Shown piece by piece: positions 18,484 through 26,593 of a stretch of DNA of 64,000 bases; the stretch's first letter is position 1, and the number at the start of each line of letters is the position of its first letter. Where the stretch lies: positions 1 through 64,000 of the forward strand of contig NZ_JACHGT010000011.1 in assembly GCF_014202425.1 (NCBI RefSeq), in the 5' to 3' direction. Position numbers and translations under genes: made by a program. The notes beneath the pieces are model-generated. The model had not been told where the DNA came from. It did not search any database and saw only the letters and a program-made list of their open reading frames with translations. Source of the stretch: Phytomonospora endophytica. Lineage in GTDB: Bacteria > Actinomycetota > Actinomycetes > Mycobacteriales > Micromonosporaceae.

Positions 18484-19674
18484 TTAACCTTGATTCGGCT
18501 TGAACCCAACCGTGAGGGTCGTCAGGTCGACGACGGCGTCGTACACGAAGTCCGCGGCGACCTGCGCGTTGCGTCTCGCCGCGGCCGTGGCCGCGCTGGT
18601 CGCGCCTCCTTCGCCCAGTTCGGTGATGACCCCGGCGAGTTCGGCGCAGCGGTCCTCGGCGGTCTCGGGGTCGAGGGCGGCCGGGCGGGTCGCGCGCCGG
18701 GTGGCGGCGTCGACGAGACAGCTCGCGGCCAGCAGGGCCGCCACGATCGCGAAGGCCGAGCCGGTGACCGACCAGGCGGCGACCGTCGCCGCGAGCCCGC
18801 AGCAGACGGTGACGACGTCGCGGACGGCCGGGCTGAACCCGCGCGGCGGGGGATGGTCGAGACGCGTCGCCGACTGGAGCATCAGGTCCCGTGCGGTGGC
18901 CAGCCGCCCGACGGCGTGCGCGACCTGCTGGCGGGTCGTGTCGAGCGCGAGCAGCGCCCACAGCACCGGCCGCAGGGAACGCGAGACGCGGCCCGACGCG
19001 ACCGCCAGCGCGCAGCCCTCGTGGTCGTGATGCTCGGCGCTGTCGGGGAAACGGTGCCGGCCGGTGTCCCAGTCCTTGTCGTCGAGGGCCAGGACCGCCT
19101 GGCACACCGAGGTCTCGGCGTGCGCGAGGAGCTCGCCGACGTTGGTGGAGTCGCCGCGGTCGAGCGGGCGCAGGGGGATCCGCGCGGTCTTCGCCGGCAG
19201 ATCAGAGCGGACGTCCACAAGGGACGTCCGCAGGTCGGCCAGCGGTTCGGGGGAGCGGGTCCACAGCAGTGGCGGGACCCGGTTCCCGCGACGGCGGCGC
19301 AGTTTCCGGTACGCCGCCGCGGCGAGTCTCCCGGCGGCCAGGCCGGCGAACACCGCCGCCGCGCAGCGCACCCATCCCGGCGCCCCGCCGAACGGCAGCA
19401 GCACCACGATCGTGGCCGCGAGCGCCATCGCGCCGTAGCGCGCGGCGACCCCGTGCCAGCGCCGGGCCCCGGAGCCGACGACCCGCGCGGCCCGGTCGGC
19501 GTCGTCGGCGGCACCGACGAGCCGGTCGAAGGCCAGCACCGCCCCCGGTTCGGTGCGCTCGGCGTGCGGCACGGCCGCCTCCCTTGCCAGGCGGGCGATC
19601 CGGCGCAGCCGGGCGGCGAGATCGAGATGGGCGCGGGTCACTGGCTCCTCCGGTGGCGCAGACCTTTCGGCCAT
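18484..19674 (-). CDS. Membrane protein of unknown function
   Basis: A 396-residue protein I do not recognise. Two hydrophobic hairpins are visible: residues about 82-118 (AMALAATIVVLLPFGGAPGW and the helix after it) and about 280-310 (DVVTVCCGLAATVAAWSV, AFAIVAALLAASCLVDA). The region between them is soluble and rich in Arg, Asp and His (HRFPDSAEHHDHEGCALAVASG). N- and C-terminal helices carry many Ala/Arg pairs and may form coiled coils. ATG 19674 is preceded by GAGGTTG. It ends 9 bp before soxR begins, so soxR could be read from the same transcript. Confidence 0.7.
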   Translation of the reverse strand: MAERSAPPEEPVTRAHLDLAARLRRIARLAREAAVPHAERTEPGAVLAFDRLVGAADDADRAARVVGSGARRWHGVAARYGAMALAATIVVLLPFGGAPGWVRCAAAVFAGLAAGRLAAAAYRKLRRRRGNRVPPLLWTRSPEPLADLRTSLVDVRSDLPAKTARIPLRPLDRGDSTNVGELLAHAETSVCQAVLALDDKDWDTGRHRFPDSAEHHDHEGCALAVASGRVSRSLRPVLWALLALDTTRQQVAHAVGRLATARDLMLQSATRLDHPPPRGFSPAVRDVVTVCCGLAATVAAWSVTGSAFAIVAALLAASCLVDAATRRATRPAALDPETAEDRCAELAGVITELGEGGATSAATAAARRNAQVAADFVYDAVVDLTTLTVGFKPNQG

Positions 19675-19809
19675 GCAACCTCATCAGTGTGTCGTTTTGG
19701 GGCCTTTGTGGGCCGGAGTCAGCCTTTCGGAAGACGGATATGGGTCCTTCGTGTCTTTCGAGCTTGGCATACCCGGCGAGCGCACGATGTGAACGTCATA
19801 GCCCACCGC

Positions 19810-19821
19810 GATAATCGCGGC
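19810..19821 (+). promoter_or_regulatory. -10 box of a leaderless promoter
   Basis: GATAAT at 19810-19815 lies 6 nt before the ATG at 19822 with no ribosome binding site between, which fits transcription starting at the A of the start codon. A weak -35 (TGTGAA) is near 19788. Confidence 0.65.
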
Positions 19822-20184
19822 ATGGAAATGTGGAACAACCCGTCGTGCTCCAAATGTGCCGGTGCGCGCGCCCGGCTGGACGCCGCCGACGTCGGTTACC
19901 GTATCCGCCCCTACCTCGACGAGCCGCCGAGCGCCGAGGAGCTCACGGAGGTGCTGCGGCGGCTCGGGGCCGAGCCGTGGGACATCTGCCGGACGGGCGA
20001 GGCGGCCGCCGCCGGGCTCGGATTGTCCGCGTGGGGCCGGGAAGCGGCCGACCGGGAACGCTGGATCGCCGCGATGGTCGCGCATCCGAGTCTCATCCAG
20101 CGGCCGATCCTGATCTTCGACGACGGCACCGCGCTGGTCGCCCGCACGCCCGAGGCGCTCGACGCGGCGGTCGAGAAGGCCTGA
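19822..20184 (+). CDS. ArsC/Spx-family thioredoxin-fold protein
   Basis: A 120-residue member of the arsenate reductase (glutaredoxin-type) family. It has the N-terminal NPSCSKCAGARARLD with C9 and C12, the first being the reactive-Cys position, and the family's RPYLDEPPSAEELTEVL and HPSLIQRPILIF, where Arg contacts the oxyanion. No ars operon genes are near, so it may be a general thiol enzyme of this fold rather than a dedicated arsenate reductase. The start is leaderless. The stop is 1 bp before the exonuclease start, so the two are co-transcribed. Confidence 0.85.
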   Translation: MEMWNNPSCSKCAGARARLDAADVGYRIRPYLDEPPSAEELTEVLRRLGAEPWDICRTGEAAAAGLGLSAWGREAADRERWIAAMVAHPSLIQRPILIFDDGTALVARTPEALDAAVEKA

Positions 20185-20185
20185 C

Positions 20186-21370
20186 GTGTACGCCGTCCTC
20201 GACCTGGAGACCACCGGCCTGTACAACCGGGACCGGATCGTCGAGGTGGCCATCGTGCACGCCGACTCCCGCGGCGCCATCACCGATCGCTGGCACACCC
20301 TGGTCAATCCCGAGCGCGACCTCGGCCGCCAGGACGTGCACGGTGTCCGCGCCGCCGACGCCCGGCGCGCGCCCCTCTTCGCCGACATCGCCGGGGACAT
20401 CGCGATCCGGATGCGCGGCCGGATCCCGGTGGTGCACAACATCACCTTCGACGGCCGGCTCCTCACCGCCGAGTACGCCCGCCTCGGTCTGGAGATCCCG
20501 CACCTGCCCGAGTACGGCGTGTGCACCATGTCGTGGGCGGCGGAGTACCTGCCCGGCAACGCCCGCAGCCTCGCCGCCTGCCGGGCCGCCATCGGCCTTA
20601 CCGGCGACCGTCCACATGAGGCGCTCGACGACGCGCTGGCCACGGCGGCCCTGCTGCGCGTCTACATCGAACGGGCCGGGGATCCGCCGCCGTGGGCGGT
20701 GCTGGCGTCGACGGCGGCGACGATGCGCTGGCCCGGCCTGCCGCACGGCGTCGTCGCCGAACGCCACCGGACGCTCGTGGACGTGCCGGGCGAGTTCGTC
20801 GCGCGGATCCCGGCGGCCCGGACGGGTCCGCCCGGGGATCCGGCACGGTATCTGTCCACGGTGGACATCGCCTTGCTCGACGGCTGCGTCTCGGCCACGG
20901 AGGCCGACCAGCTCGTCGCGATCGCCGCCGCCGAGGGTTTCGACCGCGATCACGTCCTCGGCCTGCACCGCGCCTACCTGCGCGGTCTGGTCGCCGAGGG
21001 CGTCGGGCGCGCCGACCTCGCCGAACGGGCGCGGCTGCTGGGGCTGTCGTCGGTCCCGGCCTCGCCGGGAACGCCCGTGGCGCGGCGTTTCGCGCTGCGG
21101 CCCGGGGACATCGTGGTGCTGACCGGTTCCTTCCCGGAGACGAAGGAGTACTGGGCCGAGGTCGCCGACGCGGCCGGGCTCACCGTCGCCGGGCACGTGT
21201 CGCGGCGGACGGCGCTGGTCGTCGCCGCCGACCCCGATTCCATGTCCGGCAAGGCGACCACGGCCCGCCGCTACGGCGTCCCGGTGGTGTCGGCCGAAGG
21301 GCTGCTGCGGGCCATGTCAGCCGGGTTCGAGCACGCCGGTGGCCAGTCCGTCCTCGACGGTCCGCCGTAG
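20186..21370 (+). CDS. DEDDh 3'-5' exonuclease with C-terminal BRCT domain
   Basis: A 394-residue protein. Residues 1-165 form an RNase T/DnaQ exonuclease with ExoI AVLDLETTG (Asp5, Glu7), ExoII VVHNITFDGRLL and ExoIII HEALDDALATAALL, where His and Asp complete the DEDDh set. Residues 315-385 are a BRCT domain (GDIVVLTGSFPETKEYWAEV, then GKATTARRYGVPVVSAEGLL). The middle third is helical and unassigned. Such proteins are probably DNA-repair or proofreading nucleases. It begins at GTG 20186, 1 bp after the ArsC-like gene, and its last 54 bp overlap the convergent methylase-like gene. Confidence 0.9.
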   Translation: MYAVLDLETTGLYNRDRIVEVAIVHADSRGAITDRWHTLVNPERDLGRQDVHGVRAADARRAPLFADIAGDIAIRMRGRIPVVHNITFDGRLLTAEYARLGLEIPHLPEYGVCTMSWAAEYLPGNARSLAACRAAIGLTGDRPHEALDDALATAALLRVYIERAGDPPPWAVLASTAATMRWPGLPHGVVAERHRTLVDVPGEFVARIPAARTGPPGDPARYLSTVDIALLDGCVSATEADQLVAIAAAEGFDRDHVLGLHRAYLRGLVAEGVGRADLAERARLLGLSSVPASPGTPVARRFALRPGDIVVLTGSFPETKEYWAEVADAAGLTVAGHVSRRTALVVAADPDSMSGKATTARRYGVPVVSAEGLLRAMSAGFEHAGGQSVLDGPP

Positions 21371-23107
21371 CGCGGTGCCCATCGCGGTGATCTGTTCGGC
21401 GGACTCGGCGAAGTCGCGCAGCATCGCGAAGGCCCGGCCGAGGGCGCGCTGCTCGGCGACCGGGATCCTCGGCACCGTCAGGCGCCGCACGATCTCTCCG
21501 GTGAGCGCCGGGCCGCGGTCGAGCAGCGCCTTGTTCGCCGGTCCGCCCAGGAAACCGGCCAGGAACAGCGAATCCAGCCGCACCGGCACCGGCCGGAGCA
21601 CGAAACGCGACCCGGCGGCCTCGGCGTTGGCGGCGGTGATGACGGTCGGTTCACGACGTTCACCCACCCCGCGCAGCACGATGTCGCCGACCTGTGGCAC
21701 CTCGGCGCGCAGGATCGCCAGGGAGCCGTCCTGTTCCAGTTCCGCCACGGACGCCTCGCTGCGGGCGGCACCCGCCTCGGAGGCGGCGAAACGCAGGCGC
21801 GCCAGGTCCTTGCGGAACGCCCGCAGCCGCTGGTCGAGCCCTTCGGCGAGCCCGTCGGCCATGGAGGCGACGACCTCGGCGCCCAGCGGCTGATGCGAGA
21901 CGTGCAGGGACGGCGTGAGGTCGACCGCGCCTTCCAGCAACGCCGACGACGCCACCGCCAGACGCATCCCGGAGGCGGGCACCTCGCCGGTGGCGGCGAA
22001 CTCGCGCCACGCGGGCAGCACCAGTTCCGACAGCCGTTTCCAGGCGATCTCGCGCCCGTCGGCGCAGGCCGAACCGTCCACGAACAGCGTCCTTTGTGGA
22101 GCATCGTCCGCGCCGGGCGCGACCAGGATCCACAGGTGCAGCCCCAGATGCGCCGGGGCCGCCGCACCCGGGGGCAAGCCGACGACGGCCCGCAGCGCCC
22201 CGCGACGCAGCAGCTCGGCGCGGATCGCGCGCCCGCTCGGCCGCGACGCCACCGCGGGCGGCAACAGCACCACGACCGGGCCGCCCGGCTCGGTCAGCCA
22301 CAGGCAGTGCTGAAGCCAGGCCAGCTCCGACTCGTTGCGCGGCGGCCGCCCGAAGGTCCAGCGCGGATCGGCGCCGCGGGCCACGGCGGCGCGCTCCTTG
22401 AACGGCGGATGGCACACCACGGCAGAGGCCGCGACGCGCTCGCCGGGCGCCTCGCCGATGCCGGGGGCCGCGTGGATCTCGCCGAGCCCGCCGTCGAAGG
22501 CGAGCCGGACACCGGTCAGCGCGGCCAGCCCGGGATCGCTTTCGCGGCCCAGGACACGGCCCGCGCCGGCGTCGAGCGCGGCGGCGAGGAGGTTCCCCGA
22601 ACCGCAGGCGGGGTCGAGGACGGCCGGGCGGGGACCGGCGACGGCGGCCATCAGCGCGGCCAGTTCCGGCGGGGTCTGCGTCGCGCGGGGCGCGACGGTG
22701 GCCAGCATCCGGCCGTGCAGTTCGGCGAAGAGCCGCCGGGCACCGCGTTCGGCGGCGACGGGCGCGACCTCGGCCGCCAGGCCGGTCCAGGATTCGTCCA
22801 CGTCAAAGGGACGCGGCCCACCGGTCTCCAGGTGCAGCAGCAGGGCCGCCAGCGTCGGCACCGTCGAGTGGTCGACGCGCCTGCGCAGTGAGGCCCACAG
22901 CTGCTCGGCCCGGCTCAGGGCCGGCAGCCGCCGCCGGCGGCGCAGCCAGCTGACGACCTGCTCGCGGTCGTAGGCGGGGCTGGCGGCCGTTCCGCCCGAG
23001 GGATCGGGGAAGTCCTCGTGCCGTCTGCGCCAGTGGCTGACGGTCGCGCGGGTGACGTTCGCCAGGCGCGCGATGTCGGCGGCGGTGATCATCGTCGCGT
23101 GCGGCAT
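21317..23107 (-). CDS. N6-adenine DNA methylase-like protein with N-terminal HTH
   Basis: A 596-residue protein. Residues 8-60 are a MerR-like helix-turn-helix (TAADIARLANVTRATVSHWR). Residues 120-400 are an HsdM-type methyltransferase with motif I LDPACGSGNLL at 164-174. Motif IV, normally Asn-Pro-Pro-Tyr/Phe, reads C232-H233-P234-P235-F236: the catalytic Asn is replaced by His, so methylation may be lost or altered. Residues 470-596 resemble a type I specificity region (ITAMGTALRRT, RIPVAEQRALGRAFAML). The stop overlaps the exonuclease gene by 54 bp. It is divergent from an Mrr-like gene across 199 bp, which suggests one restriction- or regulation-related locus. Confidence 0.8.
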   Translation of the reverse strand: MPHATMITAADIARLANVTRATVSHWRRRHEDFPDPSGGTAASPAYDREQVVSWLRRRRRLPALSRAEQLWASLRRRVDHSTVPTLAALLLHLETGGPRPFDVDESWTGLAAEVAPVAAERGARRLFAELHGRMLATVAPRATQTPPELAALMAAVAGPRPAVLDPACGSGNLLAAALDAGAGRVLGRESDPGLAALTGVRLAFDGGLGEIHAAPGIGEAPGERVAASAVVCHPPFKERAAVARGADPRWTFGRPPRNESELAWLQHCLWLTEPGGPVVVLLPPAVASRPSGRAIRAELLRRGALRAVVGLPPGAAAPAHLGLHLWILVAPGADDAPQRTLFVDGSACADGREIAWKRLSELVLPAWREFAATGEVPASGMRLAVASSALLEGAVDLTPSLHVSHQPLGAEVVASMADGLAEGLDQRLRAFRKDLARLRFAASEAGAARSEASVAELEQDGSLAILRAEVPQVGDIVLRGVGERREPTVITAANAEAAGSRFVLRPVPVRLDSLFLAGFLGGPANKALLDRGPALTGEIVRRLTVPRIPVAEQRALGRAFAMLRDFAESAEQITAMGTALRRTVEDGLATGVLEPG

Positions 23108-23306
23108 CCCTTTGCTCCCAACGGTAAGGCCCAGGCCACGGTACTAGCCGTTGCAAGATATCGACGATTTGACATAGCTGACACCATCGCTCCGGCGGCA
23201 TGTCCGTAGCGTGCTAATTTGACCGTCCACAAGGGATCGCTGGCGGTCAGCCGGTCCCCTGCGGGCCGAAGAGAAATGCCACCCACGAAGAAAGGCCGGA
23301 CATCAC

Positions 23307-24014
23307 ATGTCGACCTTGGCGGGGGAGCCGCGGTTCCCCTGGCGGCGGCGCGTCATCAGCGATGGCGAGCCGTTTCGGATTCCCGATCCCGACGATTCAC
23401 CCGATCCGGCGCACGCTCAGCGGCAGGCCGGGCTCCGTGCCGGGCTGGCCCGGTTGAGTGGGCGCAGGCGCGACCGGACCCGCCCCTCGGGCGAACCGGG
23501 CCGCTACGCGCGTTACGCCGACAGAAGGGCCGTGGCGGCCGAACCGGTCGACCTGGGCGCCAGACTCGTGGCGCGGATGCGTGAGTGCGGTCACGATTTC
23601 TTCATCAGCACCGTGCTGGGCCTGCTCGCCGCGGACGGCTACCAGTCGGCCGAAGGGCACCGGATGACGCTCGACGCCCTCGGCCACACCGTGGTGCAGG
23701 GGGTGATCTGGCACGACCCGTACGACACCGATCCGTTGTTCGTGGTGTGCCGCAAGGTCGGGATCGGCCGTCCCGTGGGAGTGCGCGAGGTCGAGGACTT
23801 CGCGCGGGAGATGGCCGCGCAGCCGACGACGCGGGGCTGTGTGGTGACGACGGGCCGTTTCACGCCCGAGGCGCGCGACTACGCCGCCGCCGTCGCCGGG
23901 CGCGTGACCCTGCGCCTGATCGACCAGGGCGAACTGGGGGAGCTGATGATCCGGCACCGCTTCGGCGTCCGCCGGACCCTCGACGTCGACGACTCGTTCT
24001 TCGAGGTCGGTTAG
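23307..24014 (+). CDS. Mrr-like restriction endonuclease-fold protein
   Basis: A 235-residue protein. The N-terminal 75 residues are Arg/Pro-rich and disordered. Residues 92-215 follow the Mrr N-terminal-to-catalytic order: FFISTVLGLLAADGYQSAEG, LFVVCRK, EVEDFAREMA, RGCVVTTGRFTPEARDYAA and LRLIDQGELGELM. In active Mrr enzymes the strand carries Gln-x-Lys (as in VQCKR); here the aligned residues are V147-C148-R149, so the metal-binding motif is degraded. It may bind rather than cut DNA. It is divergent from the methylase-like gene, whose own motif IV is also altered. Confidence 0.65.
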   Translation: MSTLAGEPRFPWRRRVISDGEPFRIPDPDDSPDPAHAQRQAGLRAGLARLSGRRRDRTRPSGEPGRYARYADRRAVAAEPVDLGARLVARMRECGHDFFISTVLGLLAADGYQSAEGHRMTLDALGHTVVQGVIWHDPYDTDPLFVVCRKVGIGRPVGVREVEDFAREMAAQPTTRGCVVTTGRFTPEARDYAAAVAGRVTLRLIDQGELGELMIRHRFGVRRTLDVDDSFFEVG

Positions 24015-24018
24015 CGGC

Positions 24019-24052
24019 GGTCGGTCCCGGGGGTGGGTCCGGGACCGACCGG
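24019..24052. terminator. Bidirectional intrinsic terminator
   Basis: A perfect 12-bp stem (CGGTCGGTCCCG at 24019-24030; complement at 24041-24052) with a 10-nt G-rich loop, between the convergent Mrr-like and aldo/keto reductase genes. Confidence 0.75.
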
Positions 24053-24066
24053 TCAGGTGGAATGCC

Positions 24067-25053
24067 TTACCAGGCCCAGGCCTCCGGGCCGGGTCCGCCG
24101 TTGCCGACCGGCGGGAACATGTCGTCCAGTGTGGACAGCTCGGTCTCGTCGAGGGTGACCTCAAGGGCCTTGAGGGTGTCCTCCAGCTGCGCGGTGGTGC
24201 GCGGCCCGACGATCGGCGCGGTCACCGCCGGCTGCGCCAGCAGCCAGGCGAGCGCGACGTGCGAGGGTGCCTTGCCGAGCTGGTCGCAGAACTTCTCCCA
24301 GGCCTCCAGCTGGTCGCGGTGGGCCTCCACGTACTCCTTGGAGCGACCGTCACCGCTGCGTTCGGCGGTCCCTTCACGCATCTTGCGGATCGCGTCGGAC
24401 AGGGCGCCGCCGTGCAGCGGCGACCAGGGGATGATCCCGATGCCGTAGTCCTGCGCGGCGGGCAGGACCTCCAGCTCGACGTGGCGGGTCAGCAGGTTGT
24501 AGATGCACTGTTCGGAGACCAGGCCGAGGCTGTGGCGGCGGTTCGCGGCCTCCTGTGCCTGGACCAGGTGCCAGCCGGCGAAGTTGGACGACCCGACGTA
24601 GCGGACCTTCCCCTGTGCCACGAGCAGGTCCATCGCCTGCCACAGCTCCTCCCACGGGGTGGAGCGGTCGACGTGGTGCATCTGGTACAGGTCGATGTAG
24701 TCGGTCCGCATCCGCTTCAGGGAGTCCTCGCAGGCGCGGATGACATGGCGGGCCGACAGTCCGCGGTCGTTGGGTCCGTCGCCCATGCCGCCGTAGACCT
24801 TCGTGGCCAGGACGACGTCGTCGCGCCGGGTGCCGCCTTTCGCGAACCAGGTCCCGAGGATCTTCTCGGTGACGCCCTCGCCGGTCTTCCAGCCGTAGAC
24901 GTTGGCGGTGTCGAAGAAGTTCAGCCCGAGCTCAAGGGCCCGGTCCATGAGGACGTGGCTGTCCTCCTCGGAGGTCTTCGGGCCGAAGTTCATGGTGCCG
25001 AGGCAGAGGCGGGAGACTTTGAGGCCGGTGCGGCCGAGGTGGGTGTAATCCAT
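24067..25053 (-). CDS. Aldo/keto reductase
   Basis: A 328-residue TIM-barrel NADPH-dependent oxidoreductase. The catalytic tetrad is visible: Asp in NFFDTANVYG, Tyr four residues later, Lys in VLATKVYGG and His in YQMHHVDRS. SSNFAGWHL and the C-terminal IVGPRTTAQLEDTLKAL bind the cofactor. It reduces aldehydes or ketones; the exact substrate is unknown. It is followed on the same strand by nothing co-directional before the terminator, so it is the last gene of the run starting near 26538 or is monocistronic. Confidence 0.93.
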   Translation of the reverse strand: MDYTHLGRTGLKVSRLCLGTMNFGPKTSEEDSHVLMDRALELGLNFFDTANVYGWKTGEGVTEKILGTWFAKGGTRRDDVVLATKVYGGMGDGPNDRGLSARHVIRACEDSLKRMRTDYIDLYQMHHVDRSTPWEELWQAMDLLVAQGKVRYVGSSNFAGWHLVQAQEAANRRHSLGLVSEQCIYNLLTRHVELEVLPAAQDYGIGIIPWSPLHGGALSDAIRKMREGTAERSGDGRSKEYVEAHRDQLEAWEKFCDQLGKAPSHVALAWLLAQPAVTAPIVGPRTTAQLEDTLKALEVTLDETELSTLDDMFPPVGNGGPGPEAWAW

Positions 25054-25065
25054 GCCCCGAGCCTT

Positions 25066-25794
25066 TCACCGAAGAACGCCGACGTACAGCCCCGCCCCTC
25101 CCGCCGCGTCCTCTTCGGCGGTCACCGACAGGCCCGCGGCCTCGAAGGACGCCCGGTACTCGGCGTCGGTGAAGAGGCCCTGGCGGTGGACCTCGTGGAT
25201 GGTGTGGACCTCCAGGCCCAGCGCGACCACGTGGTACATGTCCATGACCCCGTAGCCGTCCTCGACGCGCTGGACGATGAGCGTGGTCATCGCGTTGCCG
25301 CCGTCGCGGGAGGCGAGCGGGATGGTCCGCTCGGGTTCGAAGGTGTCCGGCGTGTGCCAGGGCTCGACGACGAGCACGCCGCCGGGGTTGAGATGCGCGG
25401 CCATGCGGGCGATCGCGGTGTCGAGGACCGGGGTGTCGCGCATGTACCCGACGGAGCCGAAGAGGCAGACCACGGCGTCGAAGCGGCGGCCGAGGTCGAA
25501 GTCGCGCATGTCGCCGACGGTCACCGGCACACCTTCGGGCACCCGCCCCTCGGCCATGGAGACCATCGCCGGTGACAGGTCGACGCCCGCCGCGTCGACG
25601 AACTCCTCGGCGAGCAGTTCCAGGTGCCGCCCCGGTCCGCAGGCGACGTCGAGGACCGAGGCGGCCTTCGGGTTCGCCGCGCGGATCGTGGCGATGAGCC
25701 GCGCGTTCTCACCGGCGTAGTCGCGCGAGGCGAAGATCAGGTCGTAGGAGGCGGCGACGGCGTCGCCCGCATAGGGTTCGGTGTCGATGTACAT
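25066..25794 (-). CDS. SAM-dependent methyltransferase (DesVI/TylM1-like), copy 1
   Basis: About 242 residues, class I Rossmann methyltransferase. Motif I is VLDVACGPGRHLELL, the acidic ribose contact is in VDLSPAMVSMAEG, and the catalytic-loop region is GDMRDFDLGRRFDAVVCLFG. The pattern is closest to the sugar N,N-dimethyltransferase DesVI/TylM1 group, but no deoxysugar genes are near. ATG 25794 was preferred to an upstream start because homologous sequence begins at MYIDTEPY and the paralogue starts there too. It is the tandem paralogue of the next gene and is probably co-transcribed with it. Confidence 0.88.
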   Translation of the reverse strand: MYIDTEPYAGDAVAASYDLIFASRDYAGENARLIATIRAANPKAASVLDVACGPGRHLELLAEEFVDAAGVDLSPAMVSMAEGRVPEGVPVTVGDMRDFDLGRRFDAVVCLFGSVGYMRDTPVLDTAIARMAAHLNPGGVLVVEPWHTPDTFEPERTIPLASRDGGNAMTTLIVQRVEDGYGVMDMYHVVALGLEVHTIHEVHRQGLFTDAEYRASFEAAGLSVTAEEDAAGGAGLYVGVLR

Positions 25795-25839
25795 GGATGT
25801 CCCATCGGTGGAGGGGCGGTCCCGACACCGTACGTCCAC

Positions 25840-26538
25840 TTAGGACTTTCGCGCGACCCCGACGTACAGCGCCCGCGGCAGGATCCCTTCGACGCGGGCC
25901 ACGTCGAGGCCGGCCGCGCCGAAGGCCCGCGCGAAGTCGGCGGTCGAGTACAGCGACATCTCGTGCCGGTCGAGGAAGGAGCGCACGCCCGCGTCGTCGG
26001 CGACCATGACGTGCATGTTCATCACCCCGACGGCACCGTGGTGCTCCGACACCGACAGCCGGGTCACCGCACGCCGCTCGTCGCGCCAGCCGTCGGCGAC
26101 GCGGTACCCGTCGAAGAACTCCCCGGGCTGGTGGAAGTTCTCGATCACCAGCACACCACCGGGAGCCAGGTGCGCGGCCATCCGCGCGACGGCCGCGTCG
26201 AGACCGGTGGCACCACCGGCGTAACCGATCGACCCGAAGAGGCACACGACGGCGTCGAAACGGCGGCCGAGCGTGAAATCCCGCATGTCGCCCTCGGTGA
26301 CGGTATGACCCTGGCCGCGCGCGATCGCGGTCATCTGCGGGGACAGTTCGAGCCCCTCGGCGGTGAAGGACGCGCCGAGGTGCCGCAGATGCGAACCCGT
26401 CCCGCAGGCCACGTCGAGCAGCGACGCCGCCCGCGGGACGCGCTCGCGGATCAGCCCGGTCAAGGCCGCCGACTCGGCGGCGTAGTCCTTGCCGGAGTAC
26501 ATCAGGTCATAGATGGGTGCGGTGTCCTCGGCGTACAT
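25840..26538 (-). CDS. SAM-dependent methyltransferase (DesVI/TylM1-like), copy 2
   Basis: A 232-residue paralogue of the downstream gene, sharing the block MRDF(T/D)LGRRFDAVVCLFGS and ARMAAHL(A/N)PGGVLV. Motif I is LLDVACGTGSHLRHL. It starts MYAEDTAPIYDLMYSGKDYA, close to the DesVI/TylM1 N-terminus. The two copies are 45 bp apart and differ enough that duplication is not recent. Substrate unknown: the family includes sugar N-methyltransferases, but this context gives no sugar pathway. Confidence 0.88.
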   Translation of the reverse strand: MYAEDTAPIYDLMYSGKDYAAESAALTGLIRERVPRAASLLDVACGTGSHLRHLGASFTAEGLELSPQMTAIARGQGHTVTEGDMRDFTLGRRFDAVVCLFGSIGYAGGATGLDAAVARMAAHLAPGGVLVIENFHQPGEFFDGYRVADGWRDERRAVTRLSVSEHHGAVGVMNMHVMVADDAGVRSFLDRHEMSLYSTADFARAFGAAGLDVARVEGILPRALYVGVARKS

Positions 26539-26593
26539 GACCGCACGTTAACCCCGGCCGCGCCGGGGCGCAGCCCGTTTACGGCCGGTGCCG

